From Bacillus sp. S/N-304-OC-R1 (GTDB lineage: Bacteria; Bacillota; Bacilli; Bacillales; Cytobacillaceae): a DNA stretch of 64,000 nt. Positions 7,684 through 16,386 of the stretch are shown here, piece after piece. Location of the stretch: positions 31,609 through 95,608 of the forward strand of contig NZ_JACWFE010000020.1 of assembly GCF_019749375.1 (NCBI RefSeq), written 5' to 3'. The position numbers and the translations under genes are program-made. The notes below the pieces were generated by a model. That model had not been told where the DNA came from. It searched no databases and saw only the letters and a program-made list of their open reading frames with translations. Numbering within the stretch: position 1 is the first letter of the stretch; every line of letters starts with the position of its first letter.

Positions 7684-8883
7684 ATGGTAAACAACATTTC
7701 ACTTAAATGGATAGAAGAGAATATGGAGTCCTACTTGCTTGATACTTACAAATATCTTCATCAGCACCCTGAATTAAGCACGCAGGAGCAGGAAACTCAA
7801 GTCTTCATAAAAAAAGAATTAGACCGATTAAACATCTCATATAAAGTGATGGCTCAAACAGGCTTATGTGCAGAAATTCATGGGGCTGAGCCTGGAAAAA
7901 CCATTCTTCTTCGTGCAGATATTGATGCCCTTCCTATTCATGAGCAGACAAGCCTTGATTATTCTTCGAAAAAACCAGGAGTAATGCATGCTTGTGGTCA
8001 TGATGCTCATATGACAGTTGGTCTAGGCGTTGCTACTCTTCTAAAAGAAAGAGTATCCGAATGGAAAGGGACAGTTAAGATTATGTTCCAGCCATCAGAG
8101 GAGGTACATCCCGGCGGAGCTAAACCGATGATTGAAGAGGGCATTCTAGAAAATCCAAAAGTGGATGCAGCAATCTGCCTTCATACGAATCCTTACCTAG
8201 CACCGGGAAAATTTGAACTGAAAAATGGTTATATGCTTGCCAATTCAGATGATGTGCATATCACCCTTATCGGCAAGGGTGGACATGCTGCAGCTCCTCA
8301 ACAAGGCATTGATGCTGTTGCCATGGCAGGACAGTTCCTTTCAGGTGTGCAAAACATCGTATCCCGCCAAACTTCTCCTTTAGATCATGCTGTCATTACA
8401 TTTGGAAAAATCAACGGGGGCACTAAGTCGAATGTTATTTGTGATCAGGTGGAAATTGCCGGAACGGTTCGGACAATTAAAAAGGAAACACAAGAGAGAA
8501 TCCAAGCGCAATTAGAAGCATTAGTGCAGTCAGTGGCAAGCTTCTGGGGCGGATCATACTCATTCAAATTTGAAAAAGGCTATCCCGCTGCTTGGAACGA
8601 TCAAAAAATAACAGATATTGCTCGTGCTGCATTGAAATCTTCTTTAGGCAATGAAAGTGTCGTTGAGATTGAATATCCGTATATGAGCGGAGATGACTTT
8701 GCTTATGTGGCTCAGTCAGTTCCTTCCGTGTTTATGTATTGGGGGACTGGATCACAGGATCGTGAAAACTATCCATGGCACCATCCGCGATATCACCTCA
8801 ATCTTTCTGCATTGAAATATGGAGTGACTGCAGCGACGCAGTGTATTTTGAACTTATTACAAACAGAAGAGGTGGGTAAATAA
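7684..8883 (+). CDS. M20D-family amidohydrolase in a nucleoside operon
   Basis: The 399-residue protein is an M20 metallo-aminoacylase/carboxypeptidase homologue. Metal-site elements are visible: ADIDALPI (about 78-85), ACGHDAH (about 102-108), the catalytic QPSEEVHPGG (about 137-146) and the C-terminal PWHHPRYH. A lid/dimerisation domain (about 185-300) lies between the halves. Members remove acyl groups from amino acids or indole conjugates. Why one should sit between ribokinase and nucleoside hydrolase is unclear; an N-acylated or amide-linked nucleobase derivative is a possible substrate (inference). Its TAA overlaps the next ATG (TAATG), indicating tight coupling. The ribosome site is AAGGAAAAG. 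Confidence 0.85.
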   Translation: MVNNISLKWIEENMESYLLDTYKYLHQHPELSTQEQETQVFIKKELDRLNISYKVMAQTGLCAEIHGAEPGKTILLRADIDALPIHEQTSLDYSSKKPGVMHACGHDAHMTVGLGVATLLKERVSEWKGTVKIMFQPSEEVHPGGAKPMIEEGILENPKVDAAICLHTNPYLAPGKFELKNGYMLANSDDVHITLIGKGGHAAAPQQGIDAVAMAGQFLSGVQNIVSRQTSPLDHAVITFGKINGGTKSNVICDQVEIAGTVRTIKKETQERIQAQLEALVQSVASFWGGSYSFKFEKGYPAAWNDQKITDIARAALKSSLGNESVVEIEYPYMSGDDFAYVAQSVPSVFMYWGTGSQDRENYPWHHPRYHLNLSALKYGVTAATQCILNLLQTEEVGK

Positions 8884-9806
8884 TGAAAAAGGTCATTATT
8901 GATGTTGATACTGGTATTGATGATGCAATTGGCATTTTACTTGCTGCTAAAAGCGGACTTTGTAATATTCTTGGCATCACAACAGTTTGCGGTAACGTTT
9001 CCTTAGATCAAGCAACAATGAATACAAAGAAAGTTGTTCAGCTGCTTGGCAAAGAAAACGAAATCAAGGTTGTGAAGGGTGCGAGCCGTCCTTTATTAAG
9101 AAAACCATTCTATGAGCATAGTGTTCATGGAAATGATGGGATTGGCGGAGCTCTTAAGGATATGGAAGTGAACATGGGCGATGAAGGTTTTGCGCCTGAT
9201 TTCATTATCGAGCAAGCCGAAAAACATAAAGGTGAAATTACATTTATCCTGCTAGCTCCGCTTACGAATATGGCGCTTGCTGTTCGTAAGGAGCCAAGAT
9301 TAAAGGAATGGATTAAAGAGCTTGTTATTATGGGCGGCGCTGTGAAAAGACCTGGCAATATCACACCGACAGCGGAATTTAATATGTACGTGGATCCGGA
9401 AGCAGCTAAAATTGTGCTGCATTCAGGTATTCCGATTACGCTTGTTGGATTAGATGTGACAAGTGATACGCTTCTTACAGATGCAGATGTTGAAAAAATG
9501 CAAGGGAACAGCATCGGTGAATTTGTTAAGGACAGTACGGAGCATTATATTAATCGCTACTTTGAATTAAACGGAATCAGAAGCTGTGCCATGCATGATC
9601 CGTTAGCAGTTGGTATTGCTTTAGACAGATCTCTTGTTAAAACAGTAAAGCATTATGTGGATGTGGAGACAAAGAGTGAGCTATGTGACGGATATACAAT
9701 GTGTGATTTCAAGAACATGCTGAAAAAAGAACCAAATGCAGAGGTTTGCTTAGAAGTTGATAGTGAACGATTCATTAACATGTTAGTGGAAACGTTAAAA
9801 AAATAA
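8883..9806 (+). CDS. Nucleoside hydrolase (IunH/RihA family)
   Basis: This 307-residue enzyme shows the calcium-binding family signature DVDTGIDDA (7-15) near its N-terminus, the NDGIGG loop (about 83-88) and a C-terminal MHDPLAVG in which His and Asp complete the active site. Family members hydrolyse the N-glycosidic bond of ribonucleosides to free base and ribose. In this operon the ribose would go to the ribokinase and the base would be handled by the permease downstream. Purine versus pyrimidine preference cannot be read from sequence. The start overlaps the stop of the M20 gene by one base, with GAGGTGGG upstream. Confidence 0.88.
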   Translation: MKKVIIDVDTGIDDAIGILLAAKSGLCNILGITTVCGNVSLDQATMNTKKVVQLLGKENEIKVVKGASRPLLRKPFYEHSVHGNDGIGGALKDMEVNMGDEGFAPDFIIEQAEKHKGEITFILLAPLTNMALAVRKEPRLKEWIKELVIMGGAVKRPGNITPTAEFNMYVDPEAAKIVLHSGIPITLVGLDVTSDTLLTDADVEKMQGNSIGEFVKDSTEHYINRYFELNGIRSCAMHDPLAVGIALDRSLVKTVKHYVDVETKSELCDGYTMCDFKNMLKKEPNAEVCLEVDSERFINMLVETLKK

Positions 9807-9922
9807 AAATAATGGCTAAAGGACTGGCTAAGGTCCGTCAATCCCGTTTTAAAGAAGCGGAATTGGCGATACCTGAATCGGTCCTTTGCAATTTTCATTC
9901 AAACAGAAAGAAGGAAGGAACG

Positions 9923-11230
9923 ATGCAGCACTTATCTAAAACAACACTTGGCATTGCGGGTGTACAGTGGCTCTTTTTTATTTTTGCGAATACGGTTGTC
10001 ATTCCTTTATCAGTTGGAGCCGCTTTTCATTTGCCGCCTGAGGTGATAGCTGCCACTTTAAGAAGCTCGTTTATTTTTACTGGAGCAGCTAGTATTCTGC
10101 AGGCCCTCATCGGGCATCGTTATCCTCTTATGGAAGGCCACTCCGGCTTGTGGTGGGGGCTGATTCTTAGTCTATGCGCATCAGCTCATTCTGTTGGTAT
10201 TGGCTATGCAGAATTAGGGGGCAGTCTTGCAGCAGGAATGATATTGGCCGGACTGATGACTATTATTTTAGGGATGCTTGGGTTTACAAAAGTGCTTAAG
10301 AAAATATTTAATCAAGCGGTTATGAGTGTGTATTTGTTTCTGCTATCCTGTCAGCTGATTATTATCTTTTTTAAAGGAATGCTTGGCTTGTCTGAGGGCA
10401 CGACCATTGACATGAAACCCGCTCTCCTTTCTATTCTATTAGTCATTTTAGTTGTCTTTTTGAATGTGAAAGGAAAAGGGAAGTTAAGTAATTTCTCCAT
10501 TCTCATTGGTATTTTGGCGGGATGGTTAGCTTATAGTCTGCTATTCCCTGTACATCAGCAGGTGAAAAGTGAGGATGTTGCGTTATTTACAATTCTTCCG
10601 TGGGGTTCTTTAATGTTGGATATGGGGATTATGATTACGGCCTTTATAGCTGGGCTTATTAACATGACAAATTCAATTGTTTCCATGAATACAGCCCAAA
10701 AGCTTTTTAATCGAGAAACGAGTGAAAAGGAATATAAGTGGTCTTTCGTTCTGACAGGATTTTATTCTATTGCCGCTGGACTGTTGGGACTCGTGCCATT
10801 TGGTCCGTACACGTCTTCAATCGGCTTTTTAGAAAGTACAAGAATTTTCCGTCGTGCCCCATTTATCATTGGCGGTGCTATATTGATTGTTCTTGGCCTT
10901 GTGCCAGCATTAGGCGCCTTTTTCTCGTTGCTTCCTGTTAGCGTTGGAAACGCAGTGTTATTTGTAGCGTATCTTCAGTTGTTCGGGACGGCATTAAAAA
11001 ACATTCAGACGATTCATATCAATTCCAAGACAATTTATCGCATTGCGATTTCGGTTCTAGTTGGGCTTAGCATTATGAATATCCCAGCAGAAACATTTGC
11101 TCCATTTCCAATGCTTGTGAGACCGCTAATTAGCAATGGATTGCTTGTAGGAGTACTTATATCGATTTTATTCGAGCTGTTTGGGGACTGGCAGAAGTAT
11201 GAAAGTAGGGAATTAAGTAAATCGGCTTAA
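9923..11230 (+). CDS. NCS2-type purine/pyrimidine base permease
   Basis: This hydrophobic 435-residue protein has about 12-14 membrane segments and weak but recognisable uracil/xanthine permease (NCS2) features: VVIPLSVGAAF in helix 1, a MEGHSGLWWG segment in the place of the substrate-site loop, and the late PFGPYTSSIGFLESTRI stretch. It is closest in character to B. subtilis YwdJ-type permeases. As the last gene of the nucleoside operon it probably imports, or releases, the free base. The frame is open from 9812, but the ATG at 9923 follows GAAGGAAGGAACG and starts a normal NCS2 N-terminus, so it is preferred. Confidence 0.75.
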   Translation: MQHLSKTTLGIAGVQWLFFIFANTVVIPLSVGAAFHLPPEVIAATLRSSFIFTGAASILQALIGHRYPLMEGHSGLWWGLILSLCASAHSVGIGYAELGGSLAAGMILAGLMTIILGMLGFTKVLKKIFNQAVMSVYLFLLSCQLIIIFFKGMLGLSEGTTIDMKPALLSILLVILVVFLNVKGKGKLSNFSILIGILAGWLAYSLLFPVHQQVKSEDVALFTILPWGSLMLDMGIMITAFIAGLINMTNSIVSMNTAQKLFNRETSEKEYKWSFVLTGFYSIAAGLLGLVPFGPYTSSIGFLESTRIFRRAPFIIGGAILIVLGLVPALGAFFSLLPVSVGNAVLFVAYLQLFGTALKNIQTIHINSKTIYRIAISVLVGLSIMNIPAETFAPFPMLVRPLISNGLLVGVLISILFELFGDWQKYESRELSKSA

Positions 11231-11248
11231 TTCGTCTAATTATATATA

Positions 11249-11277
11249 AAAGGCGTACAACTCAGTTGTGCGCCTTT
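11249..11277 (-). terminator. Terminator of the LacI-type gene, overlapping its stop codon
   Basis: AAAGGCGTACAAC and GTTGTGCGCCTTT pair with one mismatch around a three-base loop. The TGA stop of the LacI-type gene lies inside the hairpin. Read leftward, the stem is followed by TTTTATATATA; on the plus strand it may also stop the permease transcript. Confidence 0.75.
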
Positions 11278-12263
11278 CCAATTGTGGATTCTTTCTGTAT
11301 CAATTCTACATCAAACTCATGCAGCTGTTTTTCAAGGGATTCCCCTTTAATTAACTGCATTAAATATTCCATTGCGTACTTGCCAATTGAATAAATCGGC
11401 TGCGAAATGGTCGATAATTCTGGATAAACCATATCCAGTTTTATACCGTCAAACCCAATCACTTTCACTTGCTCGGGTACAGAAACGCCAAGTCTTTTAA
11501 GAGCTTTTAATGCGCCTGCAGCCATTAAATCATTGCCGGCAAAAACACCATCTAGATCAGGATGCTTTTCGTAAAGCTCCATCATTGCATCATATCCGCC
11601 TTTAACGGTGAAATCGCTGTATGAAATAATGCTCGGTGTAAACCAGTCCATTTTGCCGCAAACCTCTTCATAGCCAATCGTTCTTTCTCGAACAGTTGAA
11701 ATATGAATGGGGCCGCAAATGTGAGCAATTTTTTTACATCCTTGTTCGAGTAAATGCTGAGCTGCTAAACGCCCGCCTTTTCTGTTATCCGAGTTGATTG
11801 AAACGATTGGATGATGTGGGAAGGCTTTATCTATAAGAACAACAGGAATGGATTGCTTCTGCAGCTCAAGAATCTGTTCAGGTTCAATCGTATAGGAAGA
11901 AATAATGATTCCATCTATTTGTTTGTTGACTAAGGTTTCAATATATTGCTTTTCCTTTGTTGGATCGTTGTCTGTGTTGCAAAGCATAACTGTATATCCA
12001 AATTGATTTGCGGTATCTTCCGTTGCACGGGCGATTTCCGGAAAAAAAGGATTAAGGATATCGGGAACCATAAGGGCAATTGTCGCGGTTTTTTTTCCTG
12101 CCAGGCTTCTGGCGATATTATTCGGTTTATAATTCAGCTTTTTGGTAGCTGCAATAATCGCTTGTTCGGCTTCTTTACTTACATAACCGCTTTGATTCAA
12201 AAATCTTGAAACTGTTGCGACTGAAACACCAGCCAGCTTGCTTACATCTTTAATCGTTGCCAT
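11262..12263 (-). CDS. LacI/RbsR-type repressor of the nucleoside regulon
   Basis: This 333-residue regulator begins MATIKDVSKLAGVSVATVSR, a textbook LacI helix-turn-helix (3-22) followed by the KLNYKPNNIARSL hinge. The periplasmic-binding-protein-like core (about 58-330) contains VFAGNDLMAAGALKALK and the family's SYDxxTVKGGYDA type element. The open frame extends to 12329, but the ATG at 12263 has a CGAGGTAATT ribosome site, and the extension would run through a palindromic operator (12282-12299). It lies between the two transcription units bearing the same operator. The effector is probably ribose, a nucleoside or a phosphorylated product (inference). Confidence 0.88.
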   Translation of the reverse strand: MATIKDVSKLAGVSVATVSRFLNQSGYVSKEAEQAIIAATKKLNYKPNNIARSLAGKKTATIALMVPDILNPFFPEIARATEDTANQFGYTVMLCNTDNDPTKEKQYIETLVNKQIDGIIISSYTIEPEQILELQKQSIPVVLIDKAFPHHPIVSINSDNRKGGRLAAQHLLEQGCKKIAHICGPIHISTVRERTIGYEEVCGKMDWFTPSIISYSDFTVKGGYDAMMELYEKHPDLDGVFAGNDLMAAGALKALKRLGVSVPEQVKVIGFDGIKLDMVYPELSTISQPIYSIGKYAMEYLMQLIKGESLEKQLHEFDVELIQKESTIGKAHN

Positions 12264-12281
12264 AATTACCTCGTTTAATTT

Positions 12282-12299
12282 TATGTTATCGCTTACATA
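12282..12299. promoter_or_regulatory. Probable autoregulatory LacI-type operator
   Basis: TATGTTATCGCTTACATA is an 18-base near-palindrome with the central CG typical of LacI-family sites. It lies in the 5' leader of the repressor gene, 19 bases above its start codon, and shares the TTAYMGNTTACA core with the other two operator regions. Confidence 0.65.
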
Positions 12300-12385
12300 A
12301 AATATACAGAAATTGTGAAAAACAGTCAAGATTATAGTAGTACAGAAGGTATTTTATGTTTGTATTATTTAACAGTCAGAAGTTA

Positions 12386-12435
12386 TTGACAGGAAAATAA
12401 AAATTGTGATAATTTATATGTAACCGATTACACAT
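12386..12435 (+). promoter_or_regulatory. Promoter and operator of the CNT nucleoside transporter
   Basis: TTGACA (12386-12391) and GATAAT (12408-12413, with an upstream TG) are 16 bases apart. The operator ATGTAACCGATTACACAT (12418-12435) covers the expected transcription start. It is the same palindrome as at 6673-6692. Confidence 0.8.
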
Positions 12436-12459
12436 AATCTTACCTGGAGAGGTGCAAAA

Positions 12460-13686
12460 ATGAATATTTTATGGGGTCTTATGGGGTGTTTCGTCATCCT
12501 GTTTATTGCCTTTTTATTGTCAGAAAATAAAAAGAAAATTAATTATCGAGTTGTGTTAGGCGGAACGGTTCTGCAAATCCTTTTCGGATATATCGTCCTC
12601 AAGTCAGAAACGGGAAGAATAATTCTTGAAAAGATTTCAAAAGGAATCCAAAGCGTTATTCATTATGGGAACGAAGGTTTAAGCTTCGTATTTGGCAGTT
12701 TAGCTGATGCATCTCAGCCAACTGGGTTTATTTTCGGTATTCGAGTTGCATGTATGGCCATTTTTGTTACAGCATTAATTAGTGTTTTATATCATTTCGG
12801 CATCATGCAATTATTCGTTCGCATAATCGGTGGCGGACTCCATAAATTACTTGGGACAAGCAAGGTAGAATCCTTAACAGCAGCTTCAAATATTTTCTTA
12901 GGTCTACAGGAAGCACCGGTTATCATTAAGCCTTATATTCGTGCATTAACAAAATCAGAAATTTTCGCCGTAATGGTAGGGGGACTCGCTTCGGTTGCAG
13001 GTGGAATTCTCCTTGCTTATGCAGCACTTGGTATTCCGATTAACTACTTGCTATCAGCGAGCTTCATGGCTGCACCAGCAGGATTAGTTTTCGCGAAAAT
13101 GATGATTCCTGAAACAGAAGTGCCTGTTGCTGCCGCAAACGAAGGAGCAAAGGCTACAGAAGAGAAAGAAGAGAAGCCAAATATTATTGATGTGATTGTA
13201 AAAGGTGCCATGGAAGGATTGAAAATGGCAGGTTTAATCATTGCGATGCTTATTGCGTTTATTTCTATTCTTGCTCTTTTAAATGGAATTCTTGGCTCTA
13301 TCGGTGAATGGTTTGGAATGAAGGATCTTTCCCTTCAATTAATTTTAGGCTATATTTTCTCGCCAATTGCTTTCATCATGGGTGTTCCTTGGTCTGAAGC
13401 AATGATTGCCGGAAATCTTCTTGGTCAAAAGTTAATTTTGAACGAAATGGTTGCCTTTACTGCATTTCAGCCATTGATTGAGACGCTATCACCAAAAACC
13501 GTAGCGATTGTGACGTTCTCACTTTGCGGATTTGCTAATCTTGGCTCTCTTGGTATCCTAATTGCCAGCATGACAGCATTTGCGGAAAACCAGCGCCAAG
13601 TTGTTACTAAATTAGCATTAAAAGCAGTACTTGCAGGAACACTTGCTAACTTAATGAGCGGTACGATTGCAGGAATGTTTATGTAA
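12460..13686 (+). CDS. Concentrative nucleoside transporter (CNT/NupC family)
   Basis: The 408-residue protein has the CNT organisation: three N-terminal helices, then the two inverted-repeat hairpin/gate regions. The first carries the GLQEAP motif (about 148-153), which contacts the nucleoside. The second half shows GVPWSEAMIAGNLLGQK (about 308-324) and the conserved SLCGFANLGSLGI (about 350-362). Family members import nucleosides with Na+ or H+. An acidic loop, EEKEEKP, lies in the middle. It is single-cistron, preceded by a LacI-type operator and AGAGGTG, and would feed the hydrolase/ribokinase operon controlled by the same repressor. B. subtilis relatives are NupC, YutK and PupG. Confidence 0.88.
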   Translation: MNILWGLMGCFVILFIAFLLSENKKKINYRVVLGGTVLQILFGYIVLKSETGRIILEKISKGIQSVIHYGNEGLSFVFGSLADASQPTGFIFGIRVACMAIFVTALISVLYHFGIMQLFVRIIGGGLHKLLGTSKVESLTAASNIFLGLQEAPVIIKPYIRALTKSEIFAVMVGGLASVAGGILLAYAALGIPINYLLSASFMAAPAGLVFAKMMIPETEVPVAAANEGAKATEEKEEKPNIIDVIVKGAMEGLKMAGLIIAMLIAFISILALLNGILGSIGEWFGMKDLSLQLILGYIFSPIAFIMGVPWSEAMIAGNLLGQKLILNEMVAFTAFQPLIETLSPKTVAIVTFSLCGFANLGSLGILIASMTAFAENQRQVVTKLALKAVLAGTLANLMSGTIAGMFM

Positions 13687-13691
13687 TAAAT

Positions 13692-13735
13692 AAAAAGCTG
13701 ATTTGAAGGATTAATTCTTTCGATCAGCTTTTTTG
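13692..13735 (+). terminator. Intrinsic terminator after the CNT gene
   Basis: AAAAGCTGAT pairs with ATCAGCTTTT, with additional inner pairing, and is followed by T residues. Confidence 0.75.
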
Positions 13736-13867
13736 TATGGAAACGGTTTTATATTATAAAAAATTTAAACACCCCATTCCGGTTTAATTTAATACTAAAA
13801 CAATAAGTTTTGGTATATAATCAAATATATTTCGACTATCGAATGGAATTTGAGGGGAAAATTGGAT

Positions 13868-15076
13868 ATGTGGCGTAATCGAAACGTTTGGATTATTTTA
13901 TGCGGGGAATTAATTGCAGGTTTAGGATTATGGATGGGGATTATCGGGAATTTAGAGTTTATGCAGGAGAAGGTACCATCAGATTTAATGAAATCGGTCA
14001 TAATGGCAATAGGACTACTTGCAGGAATATTGGTAGGGCCAATAGCAGGAAGAATTACCGATCAAAAGAGAAAAAGGACAGTGATGATTTATGCTGGCCT
14101 TGGGAGAATGGTTAGTGTAATCTTTATGTTTATTGCTTTGTATACAGGGTCTATTCTATGGCTTATTGCATTTATGATCAGCATTCAGATTGCTGCGTCC
14201 TTCTATTTTCCGGCGCTTCAAGCGGCTATTCCATTGATTGTGGATGGGAAAGAGTTATTAAGAATGAATGGTGTTCATATGAACGTAGCTACCATTGCTC
14301 GGATTTTGGGAACATCCCTAGCAGGCATTCTTCTTGTTGTTATGTCACTGTTTATGCTTTATTTATCTTCTTTTATCGCATACTTTTTATTATTCTTATT
14401 TACATTATTCCTTAAGATTGATGAACCGGTTAAGCAAAGTAATCAGAGTTCTTCGAAGTCAAAAGGGAGCTTTAAAGAGGTATTGCCTGTTATTAAAGGA
14501 CTGCCGATTGTGTTAATGACCCTTATTTTATCACTTGTTCCACTGCTGTTTTTAGGCGGATTCAATTTGATGGTGATCAAAATCAGCGAAATACATGCCG
14601 ATCAATTAATTAAGGGAATAATTTATTCTGCTGAAGGAATTGCTTTTATGCTGGGGGCATTAGCAGTGAAAAAGATGAGCGAACGCTGGTCTCCTTATAG
14701 TATAATGTTTTTCTTTTCACTCATTGTTGGGTTTGCGCAAATATCATTATTCTTTGTTGATTCGAAAATCGTAGCTGTAGCAGCATTTGCGATTGTTGGT
14801 TTTTCAGTCGGCTGCTTTTATCCAACTGCTGCAACGATTTTTCAAACTAAAATGCCAAAGGAATTTCATGGACGCTTCTTTTCCTTCCGCAGCATGCTAG
14901 AACGTGTCATGTTCCAGGTTGTTCTGCTCGGTACAGGTTTCTTATTGGATCTTGTTGGATTGAGGATTATGGCTGTTATATTCGGAATCATTTCGGCAGG
15001 ACTGACCACTTATTTCTTTTTCCAATTTAAGCGTCGTATCGTACAAAAGGACAATCAGAAGGCAGTTTCATTTTAA
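13868..15076 (+). CDS. MFS transporter, substrate unknown
   Basis: This 402-residue, about 12-helix MFS protein carries GPIAGRITDQKRKR in loop 2-3 in place of the canonical motif. The layout resembles the macrolide-efflux/YfmO-like branch, with a FYFPALQAAIP segment in helix 5 and PTAATIFQTKMPKEFHGR in the second half. I cannot name a substrate. The frame is open from a TTG at 13850, but the GAGGGGAAA ribosome site lies downstream of that codon, about 8-10 bases before the ATG at 13868. It has its own AT-rich promoter region and no obvious operon partner. Confidence 0.8.
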   Translation: MWRNRNVWIILCGELIAGLGLWMGIIGNLEFMQEKVPSDLMKSVIMAIGLLAGILVGPIAGRITDQKRKRTVMIYAGLGRMVSVIFMFIALYTGSILWLIAFMISIQIAASFYFPALQAAIPLIVDGKELLRMNGVHMNVATIARILGTSLAGILLVVMSLFMLYLSSFIAYFLLFLFTLFLKIDEPVKQSNQSSSKSKGSFKEVLPVIKGLPIVLMTLILSLVPLLFLGGFNLMVIKISEIHADQLIKGIIYSAEGIAFMLGALAVKKMSERWSPYSIMFFFSLIVGFAQISLFFVDSKIVAVAAFAIVGFSVGCFYPTAATIFQTKMPKEFHGRFFSFRSMLERVMFQVVLLGTGFLLDLVGLRIMAVIFGIISAGLTTYFFFQFKRRIVQKDNQKAVSF

Positions 15077-15147
15077 CTTTGCATAAAGCATACCTATTTG
15101 GAAATTCTATATATGTAGTTTTATATATAGGGAAGAGGGGTATGCCG

Positions 15148-15336
15148 ATGCGCCGAAAGTTTGATGGATCAGAAGAACATCAGCGAGTCATCCAGGCTCA
15201 AAATCAAACAGGTCATTTTGATAAAACCGATACAGAGTTTTCATTAGAAGAGAGTGTACAGGAAGCGATAGCGAAAAGCCAAGCTTACCAGGCTCAAAAT
15301 CAGCAGCCTACTTATGAGCCAAATAAACCGTTTTAA
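15148..15336 (+). CDS. Small Gln-rich protein, possibly gamma-type SASP-like
   Basis: This 62-residue hydrophilic protein (start MRRKFDGSEEHQ) has two copies of a QAQNQ element, near residues 19-23 and 51-55, and a DTEFSLEE segment between them. The repeated Gln-Asn motif and the TEF-S-E sequence recall gamma-type small acid-soluble spore proteins, whose protease site is TEFASE-like, but the match is too short to be firm. GAGGGG lies 7 bases before the chosen ATG; the ATG two codons earlier would have only a one-base spacer. It lies in a short gap between the MFS and msrAB genes and has its own terminator. Confidence 0.6.
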   Translation: MRRKFDGSEEHQRVIQAQNQTGHFDKTDTEFSLEESVQEAIAKSQAYQAQNQQPTYEPNKPF

Positions 15337-15347
15337 TACGCAGGACC

Positions 15348-15382
15348 GACGAGAGGCAAACGCTCTCGTCTTATTTTTTATT
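15348..15382 (+). terminator. Intrinsic terminator after the small Gln-rich gene
   Basis: GACGAGAG and CTCTCGTC are perfect complements around a 7-base loop and are followed by TTATTTTTTATT. Confidence 0.85.
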
Positions 15383-15414
15383 ATTAACTAATCAGTAATA
15401 AGGAGATGGAGATA

Positions 15415-16386
15415 TTGTCTGAAAAAAGGGAGCTGGCAACTTTTGCAGGCGGCTGTTTTTGGTGTATGGTTTCGCCATTTGATGAACAGCCAGGGATCAA
15501 AGAGGTAATTTCAGGCTATACAGGTGGCCATAAAGAAAATCCAACATATGAAGAGGTATGCTCAGACATGACTGGGCATTATGAAGCTGTGCAAATCACA
15601 TTTGACCCTGCTATTTTTCCATATGAAAAATTACTAGATTTATTTTGGCAGCAAATTGACCCGACAGATGAAGGTGGTCAATTTAATGACCGAGGGCTAT
15701 CTTATCGAACGGCCATCTTCTATCATACCGAAGCACAAAGGGAAATGGCCGAACGATCTAAGAGGGAACTAGAAGCTAGCGGACGCTTTAAAAAGCCGAT
15801 TGTAACGGAAATACTTTCGGCTAGCGAGTTTTACCGGGCAGAAGACAAGCATCAGTATTATTATAGAAAGAATCCTTTTCATTACAATTTATATAGAGAG
15901 GGATCAGGAAGAGCGGGCTTTATTCGGGAAAACTGGAAAAAACGCAAAAGTGATGAGCAATTAAAAGTAGAGCTAACTCCGATTCAATATGAAGTGACAA
16001 GGAATAATGCGACGGAGCCTCCATTTCAGAATGAATATTGGGATCATACGGAAGAGGGAATTTATGTTGACATTATTTCCGGTGAGCCTTTGTTTAGCTC
16101 TAAGGATAAATTCGATGCGGGCTGCGGATGGCCAAGCTTTACAAAGCCTGTGCGCCGAACGGAGCTAGAGGAAAAGTTTGATACATCACACGGGATGAGG
16201 CGGATTGAAGTCCGTTCGAAATCATCAGACTCTCATCTTGGTCATGTTTTTGATGATGGGCCTGGTCCGGACAGAGCACGGTACTGTATAAATTCTGCAG
16301 CTCTTCGATTTGTTCCAAAAGACAAGCTAATCGAAGAAGGGTATGGACAGTTTTTGCGGTTATTCCATCAGAATGAGGGAAGTTAA
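15415..16386 (+). CDS. msrAB: Bifunctional methionine sulfoxide reductase MsrA-MsrB
   Basis: The protein is a fusion of about 323 residues. The MsrA part opens with FAGGCFWCM, whose first Cys is catalytic, and contains GYTGG and GHYEAVQ. After a linker near residue 170, MsrB follows with [20 protein letters not shown] and the catalytic [11 protein letters not shown] near the C-terminus. It reduces both S and R methionine sulfoxides, in oxidative damage repair. The MsrB part lacks the two CxxC zinc pairs seen in some homologues. An ATG at 15406 abuts the AGGAG ribosome site; the TTG at 15415 has a normal 9-base spacer and is the better start. Confidence 0.93.
   Translation: MSEKRELATFAGGCFWCMVSPFDEQPGIKEVISGYTGGHKENPTYEEVCSDMTGHYEAVQITFDPAIFPYEKLLDLFWQQIDPTDEGGQFNDRGLSYRTAIFYHTEAQREMAERSKRELEASGRFKKPIVTEILSASEFYRAEDKHQYYYRKNPFHYNLYREGSGRAGFIRENWKKRKSDEQLKVELTPIQYEVTRNNATEPPFQNEYWDHTEEGIYVDIISGEPLFSSKDKFDAGCGWPSFTKPVRRTELEEKFDTSHGMRRIEVRSKSSDSHLGHVFDDGPGPDRARYCINSAALRFVPKDKLIEEGYGQFLRLFHQNEGS

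Noticed and set aside
9125..9514. Minus-strand frame of 129 codons inside the nucleoside hydrolase gene
   Set aside because: The plus strand encodes an intact, recognised enzyme through this stretch. The reverse frame has no start signals and a Ser/Pro-biased composition.
12264..12329. N-terminal extension of the LacI-type regulator
   Set aside because: The extension contains the palindromic operator 12282-12299 and lacks a ribosome site; the internal ATG begins the standard LacI helix-turn-helix.
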